Part shown: positions 34,906 to 46,325 of the stretch, one piece after another | Numbering within the stretch: position 1 is the first letter of the stretch | How the letters are laid out: each line of letters opens with the position of its first letter | Assembly: GCA_009746045.1 (NCBI GenBank) | Contig: RPFO01000542.1 | Coordinates: forward strand, 896,444 to 960,176 | Direction: 5' to 3' | Length of the DNA stretch: 63,733 nt | From: Mesostigma viride | Lineage: Eukaryota > Streptophyta > Mesostigmatophyceae > Mesostigmatales > Mesostigmataceae | Position numbers and translations under genes: made by a program | Notes under the pieces: generated by a model | The model's input: only the letters and a program-made list of their open reading frames with translations | Databases searched by the model: none | Told to the model about the DNA's origin: nothing

Positions 34906-36318
34906 CAGTGACTGGCCATACGCCGTATGATGCGTATTATTCGCCATACGCGACCGGCGCGTATGAAAATGGGGTACTTTCATACGTGTCGCGTATTTTT
35001 GCGTATTTTTGCGTATTTTTGCGTATTTTTGCGTATTTTCGCGTTTTTTTGGCGTGTTTTTGGCTTACGTGGTGGGTTTTGGCATCATTTTACAGCCCGC
35101 GGTGCTTGCCTAGATCGACTGCGGCGCGCCGACCTGTAGTAGGAACAAATAATTTATAATTGTGTGATGAGCTAGCTAGTGTATACAGTATAATGCACGA
35201 AACGTTCATAGTGACTTGTGAAGGCGGGAAGGCTGAAGAATTCATCATCAAGAAGGTGATAAGGTGTGCCAGCAACGTCGTGGTCGTCTGGCACCAAAAT
35301 TAAATTAAATTATAACATGTCTCCGTTGGGAGATCATGTAGCACATATTCCAGGTTGGCTGGCACCTATATCGTAGCATATCGACATCCAGGCATGGCTG
35401 ACACGAATGAGTCAATGGAACACGATGATGATGTGCGGCCCGATGAAGAATAGGCCACATCCGAAACTGTCTGGACATACATTAGCAAAGAGCGCATCCT
35501 CAAGAATGGGCAGCAGACAAATAACTACTATATGGATGATGGAGTACTCCGTTACAGGCTGCTGGTCGAGCAGGCGGAGAAGGAAAGCAATACCAGGAAG
35601 AGGAAGGCGACTAGTGGTCAACGCCAAGAAGCAGGCTGATGTGCGGGCGGCACTTAAAGACAGGCTTGCAGACGTTGTAGAAACCGACGCCTCTAACTGG
35701 GTGTCCGCTCATGCCAGCAATTAACACCTCGATCGGGGCGCGCTGCTGGGGCGGCTGGGCCAAGCGGATCATCAAAGGGCCAATCCACCGACGGTAATTT
35801 GCCCGCACCTTATGGGCTTAGCAAAGAGCATGCAGCTCAGGCCTCAGGACGAGGAGCTGTGCGAGGCATTCATTTGCGCCTTTCAATGCCATCGACGCCC
35901 TTCAATGTCATCGACACCTCGGGGCAATGTATAGTGCATGCATATCTTGAGTTCTACAAATTTATTATCCTTTCCAGTGAGTTGTGCATTGATACTGGTA
36001 TTGATACTTAGTTGCATGTTGTCTCGATTTTGAAGAGAAACTATCAAGTTAGACCGTTAGAAACTATATGCTTGTATTTAGGTAGTGATGGCAATGCCAA
36101 GGTCATGCTATATATGTCATGTATAGGCAAAAGGTATGGCAAAAACACCAGCAGACTATGCTTGGTTGCTCAGAATGTTGAAAACCCCTCAAAATCATGC
36201 CAAAAAAGGGGTTTTCAACGGTTAGCGTACGATCAGCGTATAATACATTATACACCGCGTACTATACATTATACACCTGGGGCCGCGTACGACGCATATC
36301 GCGTATGGCCAGTCACTG
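34906..36318. mobile_element. 1.4 kb element with 18-bp perfect terminal inverted repeats
   Basis: CAGTGACTGGCCATACGC at 34906-34923 is matched by its exact reverse complement at 36301-36318. CAGTG termini are common in hAT elements, but flanking sequences show no 8-bp duplication. The left end carries five GCGTATTTTT units (about 34988-35040), and both ends are rich in TACGCG and GCGTA. Inside are a LINE 3' tail fragment (about 35305-35357) and a short decayed frame around 35410-35640 that I cannot assign. No transposase is visible. Confidence 0.55.
35303..35360 (-). mobile_element. Tiny LINE 3' end insertion
   Basis: The AATTT-type tail, then CTCCGTTGGGAG, GATCATGTAGCACATATTCCAGG, matches 31181-31245 and 39386-39455. 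Only about 55 bases are present, an extreme 5' truncation. Confidence 0.75.
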
Positions 36319-36749
36319 TTTTTGCAGCCATGCCAGAAAAAGGCCCAGAGCATAAATTTGTAGCGAAAATAAACTGTCTTGGTGAAGGATGCTCTGGGGA
36401 AAACGGTTTTGCAGCTGAAGTTTAGCTGCTCATTTTGCGGCCACAATTTTATCAGTGGCGACATCTGCATGGCAAGCAGACTAGTGCAACCCGGATGCGC
36501 GCACATTTTGCGGGCATCGCAGGGCAGGGCATAGATGCTTGCCTCAATTAGTGACGCAAAGATTGGGCAGAAACGGAGGTTAGAATTCCAGGAGTTGTGG
36601 AGCAAGAAGGCCGGGCTGAATGCGAGGAAGCAGCAGCACCTTAGCTTCAGGACAATGGCGGAGAGCGGCCATGCATGCACGGCCTTGCTTCAGGGTCGGC
36701 CGGTGTATATGTTTTCGTATTGATATGTATGGAATTGGCCGTTCCGAGC

Positions 36750-37290
36750 TTGGCACTGGATTCGTTGTCCACATCAACGCGTCGCTGCAGCAACACGATG
36801 TTTTCTGGCATCCGCGGGCTTTTGGTTCCCGCCGCACATTTGAAAGTGCTGTCCTCCGGCTTTTTGCCTTTGCACCGGCCGTGTGCAGTTCTTGGACGTT
36901 TGGAATCATGGCATGGCTAACGTGATGACTGACTAGCTAGACCTTTTCGGTGCTTTTCCATTTGCGGGTATTTCCTCGTAAATGGTGGGAGAGCGATCGC
37001 AGCAATGGTGCTCACCACTAGACACTCCCGGGCCCCGGCCGGCAGTTAGGCTCGAAACACACGCCCTGATCAAGCATGCTGTTTCCGGCCCCACCGTCTA
37101 GGTCATCTAGCCGCTCTACACGTAAGCCAGCCATAATTTCAATGCACAAGGATACACATTTCCATCCCCATTCATCTTCATCATCCTGAACGACTCGAAC
37201 ACGCGGACAAGATAACGGCAGGCTCGAGCTAGGTCATGGTCCGGATTCTCCCGATTTCTGGCCTGCGCTGGTTGTCTCCTTGATGTATGG
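36750..37290 (-). repeat. Dispersed ~0.5 kb repeat, copy 1
   Basis: It shares ordered blocks with 38915-39385: CACTGGATTCGTTGTCCA, CGATGTTTTCTGGCAT, GTGTGCAGTTCTTGGA, TATTTCCTCGTAAATGGTGG, CGATCGCAGCAATGGTG and CCCCACCGTCTAGGTCATCTA. Its second half is the reverse complement of 20808-21098 and of 37465-37695, ending in CCTGCGCTGGTTGTCTCC. No coding capacity was recognised. 36319-36749 upstream also has no gene I can support. Confidence 0.8.
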
Positions 37291-37464
37291 AATTAATGCA
37301 TGCCAATAGTGGAGCTGTTTATGTGACCACGTTGTTAAAATAATTATTCATTCATGGTAACTCATTTTGACATAGTCGATGATAGCTGGTCGTCTCATTC
37401 ATGGTAATGGTTGTCAGTGTGTTCTACACCTATAATAATTGCCATGAGTGATATCCATGCATAA

Positions 37465-37695
37465 CTATCAAGGAGACATGCAACGGCCAGCGCAGGCCAG
37501 AAATCGGGAGAATGCGGACTATGGTAGCTCGAGCCTGCCGTTATCTTGTCCGCGTGTTCGAGTCGTTCAGGATGATGAAGATGAATGGTGATGGAAATGT
37601 GTAGCCTTGTGCATTTAAGTTATGGCTGGCTTACGTGTAGAGCGACTAGATGCCCTATAGATGGTGGGGCCGGAAACAGCATGCTTGATCAACTA
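37465..37695 (+). repeat. Dispersed repeat, partial copy
   Basis: It begins with CAAGGAGACATGCAACGGCCAG and GCGCAGGCCAGAAATCGGG, and runs to GGGGCCGGAAACAGCATGCT. This matches 20808-21020 in the same orientation. 37696-37984 downstream has no visible gene. Confidence 0.8.
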
Positions 37696-37984
37696 GCTAT
37701 GCATGCCCCTAATAAGGCCTAAAAACCTTAAAGGCCCATTCATAAATATGCTGCACACTGCCACGCGTATTGTGATGGCGAATTCAGACTGCCAGGCTCC
37801 ATGTATATACTTGAAAAATATAATTACTTACAGCAGAGTGAAATCACTCAAACCAAAGCAAACGCCCAGCTATACTATACCTTTATAGGTTGAACCTATA
37901 TACAGAGCCATGTCAAAGCTCTATACTACGATAAGACCAATGGAAACGCCTATAACGGGAGGAACCTAATAGCCCTGCTGCACC

Positions 37985-38170
37985 GCAAAATCAGCCCGCG
38001 TACGGTGGAGCATGATGTCAGCCATGCATGGCCCGAGTCAGCGCCACCGACAAGCGCTGACGCCAATATGACGTCCAGGTCCGCGCCAACCATGGGGCCC
38101 GCTGGCCCCCTGGAGCTCCAGGTCCAGCCGGTCCTCCCAGAGCCGGCAACACTCCTTAATTGAACCTTGT
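37985..38170 (-). mobile_element. Retroelement C-terminal coding fragment
   Basis: The minus strand reads ECCRLWEDRLDLELQGASGPH and on to a stop. This is similar to ECCQRREDRLDLEGQTAP in the fragment at 40195-40830. It is a short decayed second copy of the same retroelement end. Confidence 0.55.
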
Positions 38171-38539
38171 ATATACTCGCATTTTGGAGCTAGGCCGACG
38201 TATTTGACGTACCGACGTACTGGCCAACCTGGGCCGCGCTGCATGTACGTACGTGTGTGGAGATCCCACCATCTGCAGATCATCCTACACACAGCTGGGC
38301 CACGCGGGCTTCCGCGATCATCGCGCCCGTTTCATCTCAGACAACTGATGTACGATCTCAGACGACGTTGGACCGCCACGCGCGTGGACCCATGAATATA
38401 TATAGAACTTTGTCTTGTGCCTAGCTTCATGTACGTTCACGTGCCTGCCGTGCCTATCTTTGATCGATCTAGCTATTTGGAGCATGGGCTGTCCAGATAA
38501 ATTAGTTACATTTATATATAAATAAACATGTGACTGCGT

Positions 38540-38760
38540 CACGTGGGTGCCAATGCAGAGTAAAGAAACCTTGAACCTTCAACCCCTAGCTGTACACTAT
38601 GATCGAGAAGGAGGGAGGGCGCCCTAGTAGCTTCTCTCACTGCCAGGATTAAGTGGGCCTGAGGCCACGTACAGAGCACTCGATCTCTCGGCCACAGCCG
38701 TGTACAAGCCAGTTTCTGCTGCCGGCTGGGCCCTGGGGACTTGGGCCATTTCATTTTAGT
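38540..38760. repeat. Dispersed repeat shared with 33835-34030
   Basis: It has the same ordered blocks as the copy at 33835, preceded by a GACTGCGTCACGTG phrase that also occurs at about 31165. A GT microsatellite (about 38816-38835) and ACAC runs follow at 38850-38890. Confidence 0.65.
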
Positions 38761-38914
38761 GGGTACTGTACATACGCATGCACACGTACACAGTCTCTAG
38801 TAGCTCTGTGTACACGTGTGTGTGTGTGTGTGTGCACATGTCTGGCACACACACACAGGCCGTATATTCACACACATACAAAACACACACACAGCGCCGG
38901 TAGCTAGACACATG

Positions 38915-39385
38915 CAGGCACTGGATTCGTTGTCCATGGATACCGTGGCCTCGCTACTGTAACATGATGTTTTCTGGCATGCATACGAGGGCTGTAATTT
39001 GTTCCCGCCGCGCATTTGAAAGTGATGTCCTCCGATTTTTGGCTTTGCACCACAACGGTTCTGACCGTGTGCAGTTCTTGGATGTTTGGAAACCAAACAT
39101 GGCATGGGTAACGTAATGACATATCGCTAGCTAGACCTTTTCAGTGGTTTTCCATTTGCAGGTATTTCCTCGTAAATGGTGGGAGATTGCGATCGCAGCA
39201 ATGGTGCGGCACCACTAGTTAGTTGCTAGCTAGACACTCCCGGCCAGTTAGCTAGGCTCGAAACACGCGCGCCGCCCTGATCATGCAAGCTGTATCCGGC
39301 CCCACCGTCTAGGTCATCTATAGTCGCTCTACACGTAAGCCAGCCATAGTATAATTTCAATGCACAAGGCTACATATATTTCCAT
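38915..39385 (-). repeat. Dispersed ~0.5 kb repeat, copy 2
   Basis: Ordered blocks match 36750-37200, with small insertions. It ends where the LINE tail at 39386 begins. No coding capacity was recognised. Confidence 0.8.
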
Positions 39386-39900
39386 TAAAAAATTAAATTA
39401 AATTATAACATATGCCTCCGTTGGGAGATCATGTAGCACATATTCCATGATGGATGGGTGGGGTGGAGGAAGCTGCGTAATCGAACTATCCTAACTCTAA
39501 GCTATCTATAGTCTAGATAATCCTAACTATACTACACTACTCATCAAAACGCCTCCTCCTCTTGGGGGGAGGGGGCTTGCCCACAGGGTCGGGCGTGTGA
39601 GTGAGCCTTGACAATCTTCTGCCACCGCGTCTTAATTGTCCTGCATGGCAGTCCAAAGGCGGGAGAGAGAGTGGATGCGGTTCTCAAACTGCATGGGCTG
39701 GGACCACTAGGTCGTCCAGCAACATCTGGATGTAGTTCATGACAGGTTTCCCTACCCTTTTGGGAATGCCCTTGGGGCCAGGCCAGGTCAGAATGTGTCG
39801 CCCTGGCCAGCTGGCCAAGCCGCTGGGGGCCGGCCAGACCAAGGGCAGTGTCGACCTGGCTGGTGCGAGCAAGGTGTCCTACAAATGCTATCCTAATGGC
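39386..39900 (-). mobile_element. LINE 3' end copy (uninterrupted homologue)
   Basis: Starting from an AATTT-unit tail and CTCCGTTGGGAG, the minus strand reads through the C-terminal coding region, with frame changes, back to RIAFVGHLARTSQVDTALG. At the place where the 31-33 kb LINE is interrupted, this copy runs on without a break (GPKGIPKRVGKPVMNYIQMLL). It therefore provides the empty-site reference. 5'-truncated at about 39900. Confidence 0.8.
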
Positions 39901-40194
39901 AGCAATAAACGCAGACCTGGTACCCGATCCAGAGCGAGGATGGCCCAAAGTGAGCCTCCCAGAGAACCGTGTCAAAGGCCTTGATATATGTTCATTGAGA
40001 ATGATAGATTACGGAGGTGAGATAGGCATGCAACATAAGGAAAAACCCGATAACTGGGAGAATAACCCTGAAGAAATTAATAGTAATCTGACACAGACAT
40101 CCAAGGATCACGCCAGCGGCACAAGGTACAACTAACTATACATCACAAAACTACACGCAGCAACAGCGCTGCCGGCCCACCATGCAGGCCTGGA

Positions 40195-40830
40195 AGGGAT
40201 CTAGACCGCATGGGTCGCGACAAAGTCGGCCCGGGTGCGGCGGAATAACACATCAGCCACAGTGCGAGTGAGGGCGAGTGACAGGCGCTGCCGCCAATAC
40301 GAGGACCACGTGCGGGCCGACCACGGCCGGGGCGGTCTGACCCTCGAGGTCGAGGCGGTCTTCACGGCGCTGGCAGCACTCGTGGAAAAACTCCGCTGTC
40401 TTGGGGCCCATGGCCCCGAACTCCTCAAGGACAAAGGGGATGACCCGGTGGGGCCCCACATTGCCGTAGGAGGCAAACTTGTCGCGCTCAGCCACAGTGG
40501 CAGCAGCGCCGGCATCCACAGCCGCCCGGAGGATGTGGCGACCGGAAAGCGGCCGAGCCACGGAGACATCGATGACTGAGCAGGTGGCAACCCTGCCCGT
40601 CGTAGTCAAGCACGGTAATGTCGGGGCGGTGGTTGGGTGAGTAGAGGGCGGCCCCATCCGCGTCCTCGCACTTGATGGTGGAGTGGGGAAAGACCGACCG
40701 AACCATGGCACACACCACCCGGAGGAGAGCGGTATGGAGATAGAGGAACCAGTTCTGGTTCTGCTGGCCACCCATGCACGCGATGTAGTGCGTCCCAGTA
40801 GTATCCAGAGCAAGCCCGCAGCTGCCTTGA
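40195..40830 (-). pseudogene. Retroelement C-terminal domain, possibly PD-(D/E)xK endonuclease
   Basis: The minus strand encodes, with one frame change, RPDITVLDYDG, then IDVSVARPL, A-G-A-A-A-T-V-A-E-R-D-K-F-A-S-Y and VIPFVLEEFGAMGP. This pattern is common at the C terminus of algal and protist reverse-transcriptase proteins. The spacing of RPD, D in IDVSV and ERDK is compatible with a PD-(D/E)xK nuclease fold, which is an inference. It joins directly onto the RT fragment upstream at a TATATCAAGG motif. Confidence 0.5.
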
Positions 40831-41717
40831 TATATGTAGTCAACAAAAATGAAGACCAGCGGCAAACTTTCAGGGGGGAGGCGACGCACCTCCTCCATCA
40901 ACCGGCGCGCGAGAAACACAGCCATGACAGTGTTACGACCACGACGGAAACCCATCTGAGACTCACCCAGGTGTGGGACTGTGGGTCCAGCGCGGCGCGG
41001 AGCCTGTGCAGCATCATGCGCATGAAGACCTTCAGCGCGGCGCTCTGGAGGCAGACACCCTGGTAGTTACCGGGGTCAGCAGCAGAGCCCTTCTTGTACA
41101 GCATGACGCGGATGGCCGTCTGCCACTCAGCAGGCGGAGGCTCGTCAGAAAGCAGGACACGGTTGCAGAACGCCAGCAGAAGATCCCTAACCGCCGGATC
41201 AGGGGTCTTCAGCTAGCAGCTCAGCAGAAAGGTGGTCGGCACCGACCGCCGCATCGTACCGCAGGCGAGCAAGGGCGCCGTCCAACAATTCCTTCAAAGT
41301 GAACTGCATGGGGGGACGACGTCGTCGGTGGCAAGGCAGCCCTCCTGCAAGGCGGGGACTTGGTAGTCCGCGGCCGAGGAGGGGGGCGCTGGCGGCGGCG
41401 GGGGTCCGGCGACCCCGAGGCGGGCGGCCGTCTTGGGGTGAAGCGGCGGGGGGGGGGCGCGAGCCCCACCGGTCAAGGAAACATTGTGGGCCAACCAGCG
41501 GCCAAGGCCGGCTGACCGGCGCCGTGCCGTCCCCCGTGTGCTCCACCGGGGTGCGCTGCCGCCGGCCGCCGAGCCGGTCGAGGTGGTACCACAGGGCGTC
41601 CCCAACATCTACTGCTCCAATTTTGGTACTTTTGAAATTCCATGCCTGGAGCGCAAAGTTTGCAATATATGTGCCGTTTGTAGCTCTAGCTCTATAATAA
41701 CCTGACCAACCCCGCAT
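40831..41717 (-). pseudogene. LINE reverse-transcriptase fragment with frameshifts
   Basis: The minus strand reads FTLKELLDGALARL...GADHLSAELL (start of an RT domain), then LYKKGSAADPGNYQGVCLQSAALKVF, then MGFRRGRNTVMAVFLARRL and FIFVDYI. These are in the correct order for RT motifs 0-3 of LINEs, but in three frames. The domain stops at FVDYI, one residue short of the usual KAFDS, where a different sequence begins. The YADD motif is absent. Upstream of about 41300 the frame contains a Pro/Arg/Gly-rich low-complexity segment. Confidence 0.75.
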
Positions 41718-42249
41718 TCCTCAAAGTACTTAGCACTTGTTGCCTATTCTCATTATGCGAATCACATGATTAGGATGTGCTTCATGATTGCTATTGCTCG
41801 AGATTCAATTAAGAATGATTGACATCAATAAATGATGAACCAAATAAACCAAATTAGGCCACTTGACAAGTTCATGATCCATTTAAATTGTACAATTAAG
41901 CGATTAATTAATTCATAAATCATACATTACATGGGATACCCCCGTCGACGAGCTAGTGGTACGTACAATGAAACATTTGAGTTTGTAACATGTCTCCATG
42001 GATATATACATGTATGCTGGACCTCGCGCATCTCAGCCCTCTAAGAAATGTTATTTGAACTCAGGTCTAGATCTAAATATATACATGATCTGGATAATAT
42101 TATACACTTCCTTAAAAGAGCATGAATCGAGCTTTACAATTCAGGACAAGGAACTCGTTTGCAAATCACGGCTGAAAGGCAAGTGCTCACAACGAAGCAC
42201 GTGCTCTCAAGGCTGTCCACCTCGTCCAACCAAGCCCGGGCGAGCTGGC
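41718..42249. other. No gene recognised; AT-rich spacer
   Basis: AT-rich sequence lies between the LINE fragment and the 3' end of the transposase gene. I see no repeat copy or terminal inverted repeat that would bound the transposase gene on this side. Confidence 0.4.
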
Positions 42250-45200
42250 CTACTCAACAGGTCTCTTCTTGGCCAAGTTCGTGAGCCGTTTCTCGACGTC
42301 TGTCGGAATGGTCAAGATGGCCTGGCGATTGTTAGCTGGGTTGACAACAATGGTGTGTTCGAACCCCGCGTCCATGCACAGGTAGCAATTGACCAAGTTT
42401 GGCTGTTCAGCTTGCGCATCGGCGTCCATTTTGAACATCGTCGCCATACCCGGAAATCTGTCCCAGTAGCGCACCCCCACCACCCATTGTCCCTTACGGA
42501 ACAACTCCCTATCGACCTTGCCGTTTCTGTCGGCCACTCGCCTCACGAAAGTAGCGGCCACCTGATAAGGCTCCTGCAAGACTTCCGCTAGCCAATATGG
42601 ATGATCTGGATCGTGGGACTCATCACCAGAGTAGGACTCGACGGCAAAAATGTCTCGCAGCTTCAGTCTCCTTCCCATCATCGTCCTCTCTGCCTGTAGT
42701 CTGTTCAGTCGCGTCCCTGCGTGCCCCCCTTGTCCGTTTGGGTTCCTTTGCACTGGCTCCCCCAGTTTGTGGAGCTTCATCCGAGCACCTCCCACATTCC
42801 AGCCGTCCATGTCGGTCCACTCCTTTCGACAATCCCACCACCTTTCCTCGGCGCACGCACCGCCACAATAGCAGGAATACTGGCGCAGCATTAAGCGCGT
42901 CACATTCGACTTGTCCATGCGCCACCAGTGCGCCTTCTTCACTCCTTTGATTTCGCCGCGCCCTGGGCTGTAAGGAAGCACCTGCGCGTCGAAGACAAGA
43001 TTTGCACAAGGGAAAGTTGAAGTTACGAGACCATCGAGCTAGTTGTGTTTTATTAAGCACTCCTGATCGCCAGGACTCCAAGAACGCCCTAGAAACGACG
43101 GCCGGCGTAACTATTCCCTGAACGAGGACTGTACACTTAATTACCTCGGGGAACTCGAAGAAGTTACGCCTGGTCGTTGTGGTCCCGCCCACCGCCCCCG
43201 ACGCCAGATTCTCCACCAACTGGGCGGCCGTCTGTTTGTCCTGGTTCTCTTCCCTGATGTGCCACCTCCTCAACATGCACTTCACAGTCCCACCAGCTCC
43301 ATCCACCTCCCCCTTTCCGTGCTGCTCCCCAAAGTAATTCCACTCAAATGACTCCAGGTGCGGATCCTCCGTCAGCAGCCGGGCCACTTCCGCGATCACA
43401 TTCCTTGACTTGAACTGCATGGAGCAATTGTCCGACCACCCAATGAAGCGCTTCACCTCTACCCCTTCTGACCGTAGTGTCGCCAGGATTTTGAGGATAG
43501 CAAAACGGAGGGCCCGCCCGTCCCTTTTCATTCCGCCCTGTCCGATGAAGTGAAACTCCCTTCTCACGACCTTTCCCGACGCTGGATCCAAGTAGCGCAC
43601 GATCCAGGGCATAAGGACGAATGTGACTGGATGCCAATACTGTGCTTGGAGATTGTGATAGGTGTAAGACTGGTAGTTCTCGGCGTAATCTGTGTGGCAT
43701 ACAAGGTCCCCCACCCGCATCCTTGAGAGACATTCCTTGGAGGCGTCCGCTTGCCACCACGCGTTGAAGCAATGCTGGATGAAGTCCGGCCACTTGTCCA
43801 CAATTGCCTCCTTTAGCTCCGTTGGTGTGGACTTGACGTCGACTTGCGTCAATCGCTGCCCACCAGCCTTTGCGATCTCGTCACAGTCGTCCTGCATATG
43901 CGCAGTGTGCACATACAGAAAAGACATCAACTTCGACCCACCAATGACCTGTAGAAAGAAAAAAGACAGGACCTCAGGAAAAATTGAAAAAGAAACGCCT
44001 TGGGGCGCAACCACTCCACTAAAAATTACCTCTGGCCCAAGAACTTCAGGAAACATTGCAAAAGAAACGCCTTGGGGCGCAACCACTCCACTAAAAATTA
44101 CCTCTGGCCCAAGAACCGCACCCGGCGGCACATCCTGCATCTCGTATCTGGTCCATGAAATCAGGTGGTTGGAAGCCTCCTCCCGTTCGCATAACATGAA
44201 GTTCCGAATTCCACACTTGGGAGCCAGGCAAGTGCCCAACACACAAGCCTTACGCCGGATCGAGCAAACCCCCAACTCCTCGCCCAGGTCATGATCGGGC
44301 ACCCCTTCCTCGTCGTCCAGCACCCTCCCATGCATGGGCAGATCCTCAAGTTCGCCCTGAAAAGGCTGAACCTGCGGCCGCGACGACCCCACAGACGACC
44401 TCGAACCTCCCCCCTCCCTCATCCCCTCCACCTCACAAGTAAACTTGTTCACCCACTCTGTCGTGTGAGTGGCTTTGAAAATGGAACATGTGGGCACGGA
44501 CGACCCCACGTCGAGCTGGCTACCATGATCGCACGCGTGGCATTCAGGTCCGCACTCGCATCTGGCATGAAAAGTTGCACGAAATTTGGCCAACCCCCCA
44601 ACCATGGACTGCATGGTAGTGTGGTGCTGGCATGCGCACAAGTTCCGCATTTTCCACCGCCCCTTGACGCATGCGGGCATATGCTTGCAAAAAGTAGTGT
44701 ATCCCACATGAACTGTGCTCTTCTGATTCGTGCGTAGCATTGACATCCCTGCCTCCGTCTCCAAAATCACCTGATTTCCCCCCCTCACACCCTCCTCTCC
44801 CTCCCCCCCCCCCCCCTCCCTACTGTCCATCCGCCGCGGTGGCTTCAACTCCGGATGGCGGGAAATGAACACTTCGTAAATCTTCGACTTGGAGACAGTA
44901 TAGTAGCGCGCACCCTCCGAAAACGCTAGTGTATGTTTGTAATCCTTTCTGGTCCATTCACAATGAACATCCTTCATGTTCGGAGACGCCCGCGTCAAGT
45001 TATCATCCCTCCAGCACGCTTGTATCAGGGCAATGACTTCCGTCGGAAGCTCGTCTTTCCTCCTCCTCCTCTCTGGCGCACTCATCAAAAGGTCGTCCTC
45101 CCCTTCTTCCATTCCATCCCTGTGACCCCGAACAGTTGCGACAAAGCGCCTGTCAATCCCGAACGCGCGCTCCACAATCCTGTCCGGGACGCCCTCCATT

Positions 45201-45601
45201 GCCTTCGTAACAAGTCCACACAAGGCCCACCTAAGCCCACGATCCTTCTCAGATGTTCCCAAGTCGCCAAAAGCCTTCTTGATGTTATCCCGAAGAGATT
45301 CCGCCCAATTTTCAGGAAGCCCGCCGTCACAGTTCTTCCTCTTCTTAATGCCGTTGCTCTCCGCCACCATGGCATTTAGTCTTGAAGCTGCGCAAGACAG
45401 AACCTCCGCGCTCATCTCTGGCGTCCTGTGGTTGTTTGCTTTCACGCGTTCCGCCATGATAGGAAAGATGTCATTGGCAATTTTGTACCCCTTGTTCTCG
45501 ATGTACTTGTCGCTCCAGAGACCGCGAAGTGCAGGCTCCCGGTCGTCATTGGACAAGGGACGCGAACCGTCGGAAACGGCCCCCCGCCCCGATCGCGCCA
45601 T
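42250..45601 (-). CDS. Putative DDE-type transposase, three exons
   Basis: Exons 45601-44102, 43948-43145 and 42981-42250 join in phase 0 to 1011 residues. I chose the ATG at 45601 because codons upstream lead into spacer. The middle of exon 1 and its end are Cys/His-rich (CKHMPAC, CACQHH, CECGPECHAC), a likely zinc-binding region. Exon 2 contains TDYAENY, SDNCSMQFKSR and FGEQHGKGEVDGAGG. Asp587, Asp673 and Glu714 could form a D-86-D-41-E catalytic triad of an RNase H-fold transposase. Exon 3 has another Cys cluster (YSCYCGGAC). I recognise this combination from uncharacterised transposase-like proteins of algae and animals but cannot name the superfamily. Both introns carry the GC-palindrome module. 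The 43949-44101 intron is stop-free and a multiple of three, so retention would keep the frame. Confidence 0.65.
43091..43112 (-). repeat. GC-palindrome module in transposase intron 2
   Basis: On the minus strand this reads AGTTACGCCGGCCGTCGTTTCT. It lies in the 163-base intron 42982-43144 (GAG-GTAATT to CGCAG-GTG, phase 0). Confidence 0.8.
43949..44101 (-). repeat. Tandem-duplicated module making up transposase intron 1
   Basis: Two copies of a unit of about 70 bases, minus strand: GTAATTTTTAGTGGAGTGG, then GTTGCGCCCCAAGGCGTTTCT, then T-rich sequence. The last 15 exon bases (GTTCTTGGGCCAGAG) are repeated between the copies. The intron ends in CTTTCTACAG. The whole intron is open in the reading frame of the gene. 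Confidence 0.8.
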
Positions 45602-45739
45602 CAGACTTTGGTCAGACGGCAGCTGATTTTTTTCGCCTCTTAATCCCGCGGCACCGAAAGCCCTGAGGATGAGTAATGATAAATAATCACCATTAAAGAC
45701 ACGACGAAAACGATGGGCATCAAACAAGAACGACAAGCG

Positions 45740-46325
45740 TCATTAATAACGCCGGCCGGCGCAACTGGATACATGTAAACCATACAAAAGTGATTTTATG
45801 AAACACATACAGTTTGTCATTAATAACGACGGCCGGCGTAACTCGGGCGCAATTAAAAACCATTAAGAAGCAACTCAGGATATGCAGGCAGAAATCCTTC
45901 AGGTGTAAAAAAGATGTACAAACACACTTTTGGTAATGGGGCCTGATTGCGCAACTGCAAGATACCATTGGAAACGCCGGCCGGCGCAACTGGATGCATG
46001 TACATAAACCATACAAAAGTGATTTGCACAAAACCCCTACAATTTGTCATGAGTAACGACGGCCGGCGTAACTCGGTTGCATTTGAAAACCACAAAGAAG
46101 CAACTCAGGTAGTGAAGGCGGAAATCCCAGAGGTGATAAAATGTTTACCAACACAAAATGTTGATAAGCGTGCAAGCTTTTGCAAGTGCGCGCAAGATAC
46201 CATTGGAAACGCCGGCCGGCGCAACTGGAACACCAAAACAAAAAACTTGATTTGCACGAAACCCATTCAGTTCGTCATGGATAACGACGGCCGGCGCAAC
46301 TTCATGGCACTCACCACTTTCACCA
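45740..46325 (-). repeat. ~230-bp tandem repeat with alternating GC-palindrome modules
   Basis: Three units upstream of the transposase start hold two modules each: 45744, 45822 / 45970, 46052 / 46205, 46281. First-position modules have the perfect 12-base palindrome CGCCGGCCGGCG, and second-position ones have CGACGGCCGGCG. The spacing from first module to first module is 226 and 235 bases. Between modules are CATACAAAAGTGATTTG- and GAAGCAACTCAGG-type blocks. This is 140-725 bases upstream of the ATG, so it may include the promoter or 5' UTR introns. Confidence 0.8.
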
